NCBI GenBank assembly: GCA_021737645.1
Contig: JAIPDO010000001.1
Location: 105,556 to 169,555, forward strand
Direction of reading: 5' to 3'
DNA length: 64,000 nt
Source: Desulfarculaceae bacterium
GTDB taxonomy: Bacteria; Desulfobacterota; Desulfarculia; Desulfarculales; Desulfarculaceae
Shown here: in pieces, positions 44,210 through 52,149 of the stretch
How the letters are laid out: every line of letters starts with the position of its first letter
Position numbering within the stretch: the first letter of the stretch is position 1
Translations under genes and position numbers: made by a program
The notes under the pieces: generated by a model
What the model saw: only the letters and a program-made list of their open reading frames with translations
Database searches by the model: none
Told to the model about the DNA's origin: nothing

Positions 44210-44233
44210 CTGCGCCGCCCCAGGGCAAGCAAA

Positions 44234-44269
44234 ACGGGCGTCCGGCTCAGCCGGGCGCCCGTGGTTTTT
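44234..44269. terminator. Bidirectional terminator between convergent genes
   Basis: A near-perfect 14-base inverted repeat (44234-44262, one G-U) is followed by GGTTTTT on the plus strand and by a TTTT run on the minus strand (AAAA at 44231-44234). It serves the DUF2059 gene and fusA, whose ends are 75 bp apart. Confidence 0.85.
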
Positions 44270-44284
44270 CTGGAATTCCGGGGG

Positions 44285-46333
44285 CTACTTCTTGCGCTCT
44301 CCGGTGCGGTCGTAGTGGCCGAACTGCATAGTGAAGATGGCCCGGCCCTGGGTGGCCGAACGCAGGTCGGTGCTGTAGCCGAACATGTCCCTGAGCGGCA
44401 CCAGGGCCTTGACCACGTTGGCGCCGCCCTTGGGTTCCACCGCCTCCACCGAACCGCCCCGGGAGTTGAGATCGCCGATGACCTCACCCATGAACTCCTC
44501 GGGCACGATGACCTCCACCTTCATGATGGGCTCCAAGAGCACCGAGTTGGCCTTTTCCATGCCCTGCTTCAGGGCCATGGTGCAGGCCAGGCGGAAGCCC
44601 AATTCGGTGGAAAGGCCGGGGGTGAACTTGCCGCCGGTGACCGTGACCGCCGTGTCCACCACCGGGTATCCCATGACCACGCCGGAGGTGAGGCCCTCTT
44701 CCACCGCCTTGCCCAGGACTGCGTGGAAGTTGGGCGGCACCTGCTCGGGGTCGGCCTCCACCCTGAAGGTGTTGCCGCCGCCCCGGGGGTTGGGCCTAAG
44801 CTCCAGGGTGACCTCGCCCAACTGGCGGTCGCCGCCCAACTCGCGGTCGAAGACCACGGTGGCCTGGGATTGGGTGGTGACCGTCTCGCGGTAGACCACC
44901 TGGGGCCGCCCCACGTTTACGTCCAGGTTGAACTCGCGCTTCATGCGGTGCACCAAAACTTCCAGGTGCAACTCGCCCATGCCGCTGATGATGGTCTGGC
45001 CGGTGTCCTCGTCGGTGCGCACCCGGAAGGTGGGGTCTTCGTCGGCAAGCTTGTCCAGGCTCAGCGCCACCTTATCCTGGTCGCCCACGGTCTTGGGCTC
45101 CACGGCCACACTTATCACCGGCTCGTAGGTGTCGATGGGCTCCAGCATTATGGGCCGGTCGCGGGTGGCCAGGGTGTCGCCGGTGCTGCTGTTTTTGAGC
45201 CCCATCACCCCCACGATCTCGCCGGCCTTGGCCGCCTCCAGGCGCTCGCGCTTGTTGGCGTGCATGCGCAGGATGCGGGCCACCTTTTCGTTCACGTCCT
45301 TGGCTACGTTGTATACCTCGGCCCCGGCCTTGAGGGTGCCGGAATACACCCGCACGTAGACCAGCTTGCGCCCCTGATCCATCTGCACCTTGAAGGCCAG
45401 GGCGGACAGCGGCGCGCTGTCATCGGCCTGGCGCCGTTCGGTCTCGCCGGTGGCCGGGTCGGTACCCTCGATGGGCGGCACGTCCAGGGGGGAAGGCAGA
45501 TAGTCCACCACCGCGTCCAACACCGGTTGTACGCCCTTGTTGCGCAGGGCGCTGCCAGCGAACACCGGCACCAGCTTGAGGCCGCAGCAGGCCTTGCGTA
45601 TGGCTGCCTTGAGATCCTTTTCCGGGATATTTTCCTCGGCTAGGTAAAGCTCCATGATGGCGTCGTCGTTCTCGGCCAACGCCTCCAAAAGGGCTTCACG
45701 GGCCTGGGCGGCGTCCTCGGCCATTTCTTGGGGGATGGGCTCGCGCACGTAGCTGGCGCCCAGTTCCTCGTCTTCCCAGACCAGGGCCTCCATGGAGATG
45801 AGGTCGATCACCCCCCGAAAATTGTCTTCAGCGCCCCAGGGGATGGTGAGAGGCAAGGGATTGGCACCCAACCGCTTGTGCATCTGGTTCAGCACCGCCT
45901 TGAAATCGGCCCCGATGCGGTCCATCTTGTTGATGAAGGCTATCTTGGGCACCCGGTAGCGGTCGGCCTGGTGCCACACCGTTTCCGACTGGGGCTCCAC
46001 CCCGCCCACCGCGCAGAACACCGCGATCACCCCGTCCAGCACCCGAAGGCTGCGCTCCACCTCGATGGTGAAGTCCACGTGGCCCGGCGTGTCGATGATG
46101 TTGAGCGTCTGGCCCTTCCACTGGCAGGTGGTAGCCGCGCTGGTTATGGTGATGCCCCGCTCCTGCTCCTCGGCCATCCAGTCCATCACAGCGGTGCCCT
46201 CGTGCACCTCGCCGATCTTGTGGGTGCGGCCGGTGTAGTAGAGCACCCGCTCGGTGAAGGTGGTCTTGCCCGCGTCGATGTGGGCCACCACGCCAAAGTT
46301 GCGGGTTTTTTTGAGGCGGGCTTCGCCTGCCAT
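44285..46333 (-). CDS. fusA: Elongation factor G (second-type copy likely)
   Basis: 682 residues. G domain: [45 protein letters not shown] and FINKMDR. Domains II-V follow, with a typical [20 protein letters not shown] and a C-terminal [20 protein letters not shown]. It drives translocation and, with RRF, recycling. It is not in a rpsL-rpsG-fusA-tuf operon, and it is slightly short, so it may be one of the two-EF-G pairs in which one copy specialises. Start ATG 46333. Confidence 0.92.
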   Translation of the reverse strand: MAGEARLKKTRNFGVVAHIDAGKTTFTERVLYYTGRTHKIGEVHEGTAVMDWMAEEQERGITITSAATTCQWKGQTLNIIDTPGHVDFTIEVERSLRVLDGVIAVFCAVGGVEPQSETVWHQADRYRVPKIAFINKMDRIGADFKAVLNQMHKRLGANPLPLTIPWGAEDNFRGVIDLISMEALVWEDEELGASYVREPIPQEMAEDAAQAREALLEALAENDDAIMELYLAEENIPEKDLKAAIRKACCGLKLVPVFAGSALRNKGVQPVLDAVVDYLPSPLDVPPIEGTDPATGETERRQADDSAPLSALAFKVQMDQGRKLVYVRVYSGTLKAGAEVYNVAKDVNEKVARILRMHANKRERLEAAKAGEIVGVMGLKNSSTGDTLATRDRPIMLEPIDTYEPVISVAVEPKTVGDQDKVALSLDKLADEDPTFRVRTDEDTGQTIISGMGELHLEVLVHRMKREFNLDVNVGRPQVVYRETVTTQSQATVVFDRELGGDRQLGEVTLELRPNPRGGGNTFRVEADPEQVPPNFHAVLGKAVEEGLTSGVVMGYPVVDTAVTVTGGKFTPGLSTELGFRLACTMALKQGMEKANSVLLEPIMKVEVIVPEEFMGEVIGDLNSRGGSVEAVEPKGGANVVKALVPLRDMFGYSTDLRSATQGRAIFTMQFGHYDRTGERKK

Positions 46334-46365
46334 GGGTTGGTGCTCCTAACTCTTGTTCTTTGGAC

Positions 46366-46393
46366 AAAAAATGGCCGCCGAGAACCTGGCGGC
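46366..46393 (-). promoter_or_regulatory. Terminator-like hairpin in the fusA leader (attenuator candidate)
   Basis: On the minus strand a perfect 6-bp GC stem GCCGCC/GGCGGC (46393-46374, 8-base loop) is followed after two bases by TTTTTT (46371-46366). It lies about 35 bases above the fusA ATG and below the predicted promoter. No minus-strand gene lies upstream, so it cannot be terminating a previous operon. Confidence 0.55.
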
Positions 46394-46404
46394 TGCATGA
46401 AAAC

Positions 46405-46431
46405 GTTATACTTGCAACGCCCGCTTGTCAA
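46405..46431 (-). promoter_or_regulatory. fusA promoter
   Basis: Minus strand TTGACA (46431-46426), 15 bp, TATAAC (46410-46405). Transcription would start just before the leader hairpin at 46374-46393. Confidence 0.5.
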
Positions 46432-46506
46432 GGAGTGGGGCCTGGACCATCCCCGCGCCGGGTGTTAGATTTTAGGCTTTGAGTATACCGCCTTGGGGAG
46501 AAAGCC

Positions 46507-47151
46507 GTGTCCACCAGTCAACGCCTTAACGAGCTTTATGAGCGTCTATTCAACGCCTACGGGCCCTTGAACTGGTGGCCCGGCGATAGCCCTTTCGAGG
46601 TGATGGTGGGGGCGGTGCTCACTCAAAACACCAACTGGGGCAACGTGGAAAAGGCCATCGCCAACCTGAAGCAGGCTGGGGTGCTCTCCCTGCCCGGCCT
46701 TAGCGCCTTGGAGCCTCCCCATCTGGCCGGGCTCATCCGCCCGGCGGGTTACTACAACCTAAAGGCCAAGCGCCTGAGCAATCTCCTGGCCATGATCAAC
46801 GAACGCTACGACGGCGACCTGGAGTGGTTCTTCTCAAGGTCCACCGAGGAAATGCGCCGCGCCCTGCTGGCGGTGAAGGGGGTGGGCCCGGAAACCGCGG
46901 ACAGCATATGCCTGTACGCGGCTGACAAGCCGGTGTTCGTCATCGACGCCTACACCTTTCGCATCCTGGGCCGCCACGGCTTGGCCGAAGAGGACATGGG
47001 TTATTTCGATTTGCAGGAGTTGTTCATGGACGCCCTGCCCCAGGACGTTCCCATGTTCAACCAGTTCCACGCCATGCTGGTGCATTTGGGCAAGGACCGA
47101 TGCAAAAAAACCAACCCCCGCTGCGAGGGCTGCCCGGCCGAGGGCTGGTAG
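46507..47151 (+). CDS. COG2231-type HhH-GPD DNA glycosylase
   Basis: 214 residues of the endonuclease III fold. VGAVLTQNTNWGNVEKAIANL is near residues 35-55. The helix-hairpin-helix with LLAVKGVGPETADSICLYA is near 120-138, followed by the catalytic-aspartate segment FVIDAYTFRILGRHGL. The C-terminus has three cysteines of a [4Fe-4S] loop, C-x6-C-x2-C, but the chain stops exactly where the fourth is expected. The family probably excises damaged bases; Helicobacter MagIII is a relative without the cluster. Confidence 0.85.
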   Translation: MSTSQRLNELYERLFNAYGPLNWWPGDSPFEVMVGAVLTQNTNWGNVEKAIANLKQAGVLSLPGLSALEPPHLAGLIRPAGYYNLKAKRLSNLLAMINERYDGDLEWFFSRSTEEMRRALLAVKGVGPETADSICLYAADKPVFVIDAYTFRILGRHGLAEEDMGYFDLQELFMDALPQDVPMFNQFHAMLVHLGKDRCKKTNPRCEGCPAEGW

Positions 47152-47283
47152 TGATAGGGAGGGGATAATCCCCGCCCTCCCCACTTGCGGCGCTGCAACC
47201 CGGCAGTTGCCACGACACCAGCCTGGCGAACAGGGAATGCTTCGTCTCCCTGCTCAGCGCAATGACAAGGCGCTCAGCGGATT

Positions 47284-47333
47284 CGTCAGGTGTTCGTGGG
47301 CAAGGCGTCCGGCGAATGAGGGCCGCGTCCCCC
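47284..47333 (-). repeat. Intergenic repeat core, copy A
   Basis: Read on the minus strand, GCGGCCCTCATTCGCCGGA is followed by CGCCTTGCCCACG. It matches copy C near 51.8 kb at GCGGCCCTC, GCCGG and CGCCTTGCC with the same spacing. Confidence 0.6.
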
Positions 47334-47355
47334 CACCGCCTTGCAAGGCATCAAA

Positions 47356-47440
47356 TCCAGGCGGCACAGCCAGACGCCGCAGGGCAAGGCGGAAACGAAC
47401 GAGGGACGCAGGGGTGGTCAGCCTACCCAGGACCGAGCGA
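47356..47440 (-). repeat. Intergenic repeat core, copy B
   Basis: Read on the minus strand it shares CGCTCGG, CCTGCG, CCCTCGTT, CGCCTTGCC, CTGGCTG and TGTGCCG, in this order and with similar spacing, with copy C near 51.8 kb. It lies directly beside copy A in the same orientation. Confidence 0.65.
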
Positions 47441-47487
47441 TGTTGACAACGCCGCCATGCGGGGTCTGACGAAGCCGCCTGCGCCAG

Positions 47488-49440
47488 CTATTTGGCAGCA
47501 GCCTTGACCGCCGCCTTAGCCTCCTCCAACTTGCGATAAGCCTCGGGGAACAGAGTCTTGGCCTCGGTGTGGGGCAGGAACTGGCTACCGGTGTAGTTGT
47601 CCATGTAGCCCGGGGCCACCGAAAGCTCGAAGTTGGTCATCTGGTCCACGATGTCCCCCACCTCGGCCCGTAGCGGGTTGCTCATGGCCACCAGGCGCGC
47701 CCCCAAGAGCGAGCCGTTGCCCACGAACAAAAAGCGCTCCGGAGGCAGTTCCGGCAAAAGGCCGATGATGGTGGCCCGCTCCAGGTTGATGGACTGGCCG
47801 AAGCCGCCGGCCAGGATGACCCGCTCCAGATCCTGGATGGAAAGCCCCACCCCTTCCAAAAGAGTAATGTAGGCGGCGTACATGGCCGCCTTGGCCCGCA
47901 GGAGGTTGTCCACGTCCGGCTCGGTGAGAGTGATGTCCCGGTCGATGGCCGTGTCCTTGGCCCAGGCCAAGACGTACTCCGACCCGTCATCGCCCACGCG
48001 CAATCGGTCGCTGGGGTGCTCCACCTGGAAATGGCCCCGCTCGTCGATGAGCCCGGTCATGAGCAGAGCGGACACGATGGCGATGAGGCCCGAGCCGCAG
48101 ATACCCTTGGGCTTGGCGTGGCCCACGGTGATCAAGGCCGGTTCGCCGGTAAAGGGGTCCACCGAGAAGTTTTCGATGGCTCCCTTGGCCGCGCGCATGC
48201 CGAACTTGATGCCCCCGCCCTCGAAGGCAGGCCCGGCGCTGGCGGCCGCGCAGGCCATCCAGTCCTTGTTGCCCACCACCACCTCGCCGTTGGTGCCCAA
48301 GTCGATGAACAGGGTCAGGGCCTCTTCGCGGTGCATGCCCACACCCATAACCCCGGCCACGACGTCGCCGCCCACGTAAGAGGCCACCGACGGGAAAACC
48401 AGGGTGGATACATGGTCTGGAAGCTCGATGCCGAATTCGTGGGCCTTGATCGGTGGATAGTAGGCCGCGCTGGGCACGTAGGGCTCCAAACGGATGTACT
48501 TGGGCTGCACCCCCAGTAAAAGCTGGGTCATGGTGGTGTTGCCGGCCAGGGTGGCCAGACTCACCTCGCTGAGGTTGTTTTTGGTCTTTTTGGATAATTG
48601 ATGCAGCACCTTGTTTATGGAACGCACCGCAGCCTGGCGCACCTTTTCCAGGCCGCCGGGCTTGCCCGCGTAGACGATGCGGCTGATCACGTCCTCGCCG
48701 TAGGATATCTGCTCGTTGAAGTCGCCGTCGGTGCCTATGATCTCGCCGGTGTTCAGGTCGATGAGCTCAGCCCACACGGTGGTGGTGCCCAGGTCGATGG
48801 CCACGGCCAGGTTATTGCCCGTGGTGTCGCCCGGCTCCACCCGGATCACGTGGTTGCGGCCCTTGGTGGGGTCCACCGGACGCATGATGGTGGTGGTCAC
48901 GGTCCACTCGCCGTCGCGCCAGGCGTCGGGCAGGTCACGGATGGCCTCAAAGTCAAAGACGAAGCTGTGCTCACCCGCCGCCTTTAGGGCGGCGAGCAGC
49001 CGGGCCACGTCGTTGCGATTGTCTTCCAGGGAAGGCGGCTCAGCGCTGACCACCACCTTTACCAAGGCAGGTTGGAAACGGCCCTGGGCTTTGAGTTCCT
49101 CGGCCCCGATCAATTTGGCTATTTGGGCCGGGCCGCTGGCCAGGGCGGTGAGACCGGCCTTGTCCATGGCCGAATCCACCGGTATGCGCACCACCACATC
49201 GCCGCTGATAATGCTCTGGCAGGCCAGGCGCACCCCCTGCCCGGCATCCTCGGGGCTGATCTTTTCGGTCAGGCCGCCTTGGACCTCGCCCTCTTCGATG
49301 TTTACCCGGCATTTGCCGCAAACCCCCTCGCCACCGCAAGAGGCGTTGATGTGAACCCCGGCTTCCAAAGCCAGATCCAAAAGACGGTCCCCCGCCTGAG
49401 CTTCAACATCCACACCGTATGGCTCGAAGCGAACCTTCAT
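47488..49440 (-). CDS. RACE-type ferredoxin/ASKHA corrinoid-protein activator (AcsV/RamA-like, DUF4445)
   Basis: 650 residues. Residues 1-90 are a 2Fe-2S ferredoxin (Cys 35, 41, 44, 74; ASCGGEGVCGKC and LACQS). A linker follows, then an ASKHA ATPase-like domain from about 210 (AVAIDLGTTTVWAELID, LFIDLGTNGEVVVGN, LAGGFGQSINLERA). Such proteins use ATP to reduce inactive Co(II) corrinoid proteins in methyl transfer, for example AcsV for the corrinoid iron-sulfur protein. The corrinoid partner is not in the window. Confidence 0.85.
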   Translation of the reverse strand: MKVRFEPYGVDVEAQAGDRLLDLALEAGVHINASCGGEGVCGKCRVNIEEGEVQGGLTEKISPEDAGQGVRLACQSIISGDVVVRIPVDSAMDKAGLTALASGPAQIAKLIGAEELKAQGRFQPALVKVVVSAEPPSLEDNRNDVARLLAALKAAGEHSFVFDFEAIRDLPDAWRDGEWTVTTTIMRPVDPTKGRNHVIRVEPGDTTGNNLAVAIDLGTTTVWAELIDLNTGEIIGTDGDFNEQISYGEDVISRIVYAGKPGGLEKVRQAAVRSINKVLHQLSKKTKNNLSEVSLATLAGNTTMTQLLLGVQPKYIRLEPYVPSAAYYPPIKAHEFGIELPDHVSTLVFPSVASYVGGDVVAGVMGVGMHREEALTLFIDLGTNGEVVVGNKDWMACAAASAGPAFEGGGIKFGMRAAKGAIENFSVDPFTGEPALITVGHAKPKGICGSGLIAIVSALLMTGLIDERGHFQVEHPSDRLRVGDDGSEYVLAWAKDTAIDRDITLTEPDVDNLLRAKAAMYAAYITLLEGVGLSIQDLERVILAGGFGQSINLERATIIGLLPELPPERFLFVGNGSLLGARLVAMSNPLRAEVGDIVDQMTNFELSVAPGYMDNYTGSQFLPHTEAKTLFPEAYRKLEEAKAAVKAAAK

Positions 49441-49463
49441 TTTTATCTACCACGCTAAGGGGT

Positions 49464-49491
49464 TTAATAGACTAATCAAATCAACGCCCAA
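49464..49491 (-). promoter_or_regulatory. Possible promoter for the RACE gene
   Basis: Minus strand TTGGGC (49491-49486), 16 bp, TATTAA (49469-49464), about 25 bases above the ATG at 49440. The 208-bp gap to the next gene is AT-rich compared with its surroundings and shows no other feature that I can name. Confidence 0.4.
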
Positions 49492-49648
49492 CCTCTCGGC
49501 ATCACCATATTAAAGCGGTAGCACAGGGGCTGGAAGGTGTCAACAAAAGCAACCCGTAAGGTTGTAACACAAAATCCTCATGACGCCTCCCCGGGCGTGT
49601 GATTTAATAAACCCTTAAGCAAACGGACCTAACAAGGAGTTAACGGAC

Positions 49649-50176
49649 ATGGCTTTGATTAAAAGACTGCTCGGCGGGCTGGCCCTGGCCACCCTGGCCC
49701 TGGCCCTTTTGGCAGGCCCTCCCGCCCATGCGGCTGAAGCCAAAAAAGTCTTGATAAAATCGGTCAAAGAGGTAGGCACCAAGGTCGTGCTCATGGACGG
49801 CTCGGAGTGGAGCATCCCCAACCCCGACGATCAGGAGCTGGTCTACGACTGGCTTCCCTTCCAGACCGTGGTGGTGAAAAACGGCAAGGTGCTGGTGAAC
49901 CTCTACCGGGGCGACATCGTGGACGCCAGCATGACCAAGCCGCCAATCAAGAAGGCCAAGGCCGCGCCCAGCACGCCCATGTATTCGTCCAGCGCCGTGC
50001 AGCAAGTGGGCACCGGGCCTGCCGGAAGCAACGCCGGGACCCAGGTGGTGGTGCCCGAGGATCTGGTGAATCGCATGGACAAGATCCTCAACCGCATGGA
50101 AGACCTGGAGTTCAGCTTGAAGTCCATCGAGATGCGCCTGCTGCGCCTGGAGCGCATGGCCGGAGTGGGGCCCTAG
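49649..50176 (+). CDS. Exported protein of unknown function
   Basis: 175 residues, not recognised. It has a clear signal peptide (basic MALIKRL, hydrophobic core, cut near AHAAEA). A beta-rich region follows (VLIKSVKEVGTKVVLMDGSEW), then a low-complexity Pro/Ser/Gly linker (about 95-130) and a C-terminal amphipathic helix (about 130-170, heptad-like RMDKILNRMEDLEFSLK) that could oligomerise. AAGGAG precedes the ATG. It is single, followed by its own terminator. Confidence 0.75.
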   Translation: MALIKRLLGGLALATLALALLAGPPAHAAEAKKVLIKSVKEVGTKVVLMDGSEWSIPNPDDQELVYDWLPFQTVVVKNGKVLVNLYRGDIVDASMTKPPIKKAKAAPSTPMYSSSAVQQVGTGPAGSNAGTQVVVPEDLVNRMDKILNRMEDLEFSLKSIEMRLLRLERMAGVGP

Positions 50177-50203
50177 AGAGCAAGGCACTCCTAGTAATCA
50201 GCA

Positions 50204-50236
50204 CGGGCCGTGGCGCAGTCGCCACGGCCCGTTTTT
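50204..50236 (+). terminator. Rho-independent terminator after the unknown exported protein
   Basis: Perfect 12-bp stem CGGGCCGTGGCG/CGCCACGGCCCG (50204-50215 with 50220-50231), CAGT loop, TTTTT run. The minus side has no T-run, so it serves the plus strand. Confidence 0.92.
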
Positions 50237-50250
50237 ATTGCATGCGGGAT

Positions 50251-51687
50251 TTATTTGGCGGGCGGTAGGTGCAGGCACTCGCCCAGGGCGTTTTCGGCGG
50301 CCTCGGCCACAGCCTCGCTCATGGTTGGGTGGGCGTGGATGGTGTGGGCCAAATCGCTCACCGAAGCCCCCAGCTTTAAAGCCAGGGCGCATTCGTGCAC
50401 CATCTCCCCGGCGTGAGCTCCCATGAGGTGAGCCCCCAGCAGGCGGCCGCTACCCTTTTCGTGCACCAGCTTTATAATGCCGGCCAACTCGCCCAGGGCC
50501 TGGGCCATGCCCAAGCCCCGCGGCATAAACGACGAGGCTTCGGCCTCCAGGCCCAGATCCCCAGCCTGTGCAAGGCTGAGCCCCACCCAGGCTATCTCGG
50601 GCGCGGTGAAGGCCACGGCGGGCACCACCGCGTAGTCCACCAATTCCCGGCCGCCCAGAGCGTTGCTTGCCGCCGCCTTGGCCTCGGCCGAGGCCATATG
50701 GGCCAGTAGGGGCCGCCGAGGCCCCAGCACGTCGCCCACCGCGTAGATGTTCGGCCCGGCTGCCAGGTGACGGTCCACTTGAAGCACGCCCCGGTCCAGC
50801 TCCAGGCCCGCCTCGGCCAAGCCCAGGCCCTCGGCGGCCGGGCGGCGCCCCACCGAGACCAGCACCTTGCCCGCGCGCAGCGCCGGCGGTTGGGCCGCCT
50901 TGCCCTTGGCCCCGCTGCCGGGAGTGGGCTCCAGGATGGCGGCGGCTCCCTGGGCGTCACGCTCCAGGGAGGCGCAGATGCGCCCGGTGTGCACGGTGAT
51001 GCCCCGCTTCTTCATCTCGCGCAGCAGCAGCTTGGAGCACTCGCCATCCAAAGAGGGGATGGGCAGCAGGCGGTCCAGGGCTTCCACCAGGGTAACTTGG
51101 CTGCCAAAGGCGTTGAAGATGAAGGCCAGCTCACAGCCCACCACCCCGCCGCCCACGATGAGCAGAGACTGGGGAATTTCGCTCAGGCCCAGGGCGTCGT
51201 CGGAGTTGATGACCACCTTGCCGTCGCGCTCCAGGCCGGGCAGGTCCACCGCTTCGGAGCCGGGAGCCAGAATGAGGCGCTCATAGCCCAGGGCAAAGGG
51301 CGAACCCTCGGGCGGGGTCACCTCCAGGCGGCCCGCGCCGTCCAGGCGGGCCCGGCCGTTCACCAACTCCACCCCCCAGGCCGTAAACAGGCGCTCGATG
51401 CCTAGGGTCTGGGTGTCCACCACCTTTTGCTTGCGGGCCATGATGGCCGCCAGATCCGGGGCGGGATCGCCGCCGGGGGTGATGCCGTATTCCCCCAGCC
51501 GCTTGGCCGTGTCCAGGGCCATGGCCGAGGCCCGGAGCGCCTTGGTGGGGATGCACCCCCAATGCAAACAGGTGCCGCCCACTTGGGCCCGTTCCACCAC
51601 GCTGACCTTGGCCCCCATAGAGGCGGCCTTCAGGGCGGCCACGTAGCCGCCCGGCCCCGCGCCTACCACCACAACTTGTGTTGCCAC
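50251..51687 (-). CDS. lpdA: Dihydrolipoyl dehydrogenase
   Basis: 478 residues. FAD binding at VVVGAGPGGYVAALKAASMG, redox pair in GGTCLHWGCIPTKAL, NAD site at LLIVGGGVVGCELAFIFNAFG and the C-terminal catalytic histidine in HTIHAHPTMSEAVAEAA. It reoxidises dihydrolipoyl groups of 2-oxoacid dehydrogenases or the glycine cleavage system. No such complex is adjacent, so its partner is unknown. Low-similarity relatives such as mercuric reductase lack this H-x-x-P-T motif. Confidence 0.93.
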   Translation of the reverse strand: MATQVVVVGAGPGGYVAALKAASMGAKVSVVERAQVGGTCLHWGCIPTKALRASAMALDTAKRLGEYGITPGGDPAPDLAAIMARKQKVVDTQTLGIERLFTAWGVELVNGRARLDGAGRLEVTPPEGSPFALGYERLILAPGSEAVDLPGLERDGKVVINSDDALGLSEIPQSLLIVGGGVVGCELAFIFNAFGSQVTLVEALDRLLPIPSLDGECSKLLLREMKKRGITVHTGRICASLERDAQGAAAILEPTPGSGAKGKAAQPPALRAGKVLVSVGRRPAAEGLGLAEAGLELDRGVLQVDRHLAAGPNIYAVGDVLGPRRPLLAHMASAEAKAAASNALGGRELVDYAVVPAVAFTAPEIAWVGLSLAQAGDLGLEAEASSFMPRGLGMAQALGELAGIIKLVHEKGSGRLLGAHLMGAHAGEMVHECALALKLGASVSDLAHTIHAHPTMSEAVAEAAENALGECLHLPPAK

Positions 51688-51729
51688 GGCTTTTCCCTAA
51701 CCCGGATATTTCATGAGGGCCGTGCGTCC

Positions 51730-51850
51730 GGCTGCGCCAGCCACCGGCATACCGCGTTGCCGGCTGCGCTCGGGCCTCGACGTAGCTTTGGCTACGCCTG
51801 CGGCCCTCGTTTGCCGGTCGCCTTGCCTGCCCCTGGCTGACTGTGCCGGT
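51730..51850 (+). repeat. Intergenic repeat core, copy C, with serial stem-loops
   Basis: This 121-bp element fills the lpdA/DUF2080 gap (51688-51955), which holds nothing else recognisable. It folds as GGCTG/CAGCC (51730-51742), CCGGCA/TGCCGG (51744-51763) and CGTAGC/GCTACG (51781-51796), with an outer ACCGGCA/TGCCGGT pair (51743-51749 with 51844-51850). The right half shares its core with copies A and B near 47.3 kb, in inverted orientation. Confidence 0.65.
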
Positions 51851-51955
51851 ACCAGGTGTAAACCGTATCCAGATAGGACGGGAGTATTTTCCATAAGCAC
51901 CGCTTAAATATTAAGTCGTTGTTAGTTGCCGCTCGGCCGTCATGGGATATCCGGG

Positions 51956-52135
51956 TCAATCCAAGCGGATGATCTTGACGCGCTTGCCCACCCAGGTGGG
52001 CGGCAGGTAGATGCGTCCGGAGTTGCCGCTTTGCTTGACTTGCTTTTCCAGCACCTCGGACCCATGCACCTCGAACTTAACCGAGCCGCGATCTCTAGGC
52101 TGTCGTGTTTGTGTCTGGCTCTTGTCCTGTGGCAA
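51956..52135 (-). CDS. DUF2080-like (AbrB-type) small protein, start uncertain
   Basis: The last 41 residues read KFEVHGSEVLEKQVKQSGN and then SGRIYLPPTWVGKRVKIIRL, a good match to DUF2080, small proteins often linked to transposases and resembling AbrB-type DNA-binding folds. Homologues begin with Met where this frame has GTT (52081-52079), so the native start may be lost. An upstream TTG at 52135 would add 18 unconserved residues. It follows the lactonase gene and adjoins repeat copy C. No transposase is present. Confidence 0.55.
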   Translation of the reverse strand: MPQDKSQTQTRQPRDRGSVKFEVHGSEVLEKQVKQSGNSGRIYLPPTWVGKRVKIIRLD

Positions 52136-52149
52136 TGGCCTTTTCCCGA

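Larger units (their letters stand above)
47152..47487. other. 336-bp intergenic region with repeats, no gene
   Basis: No credible coding sequence. It contains a segment like the widespread TTCGTC...GCAATGAC bacterial repeat (47239-47267), then two copies of a GC-rich core shared with 51.8 kb (separate entries). The short open frames here lack ribosome sites and recognisable motifs. Confidence 0.6.

Noticed and set aside
47284..47440. CRISPR array
   Set aside because: Only two imperfect, adjacent cores with no regular spacers and no cas genes.
47207..47507. Small plus-strand open frames in the 47.2-47.5 kb gap
   Set aside because: No ribosome site, low-complexity Arg/Pro-rich translations, and they coincide with the repeats.
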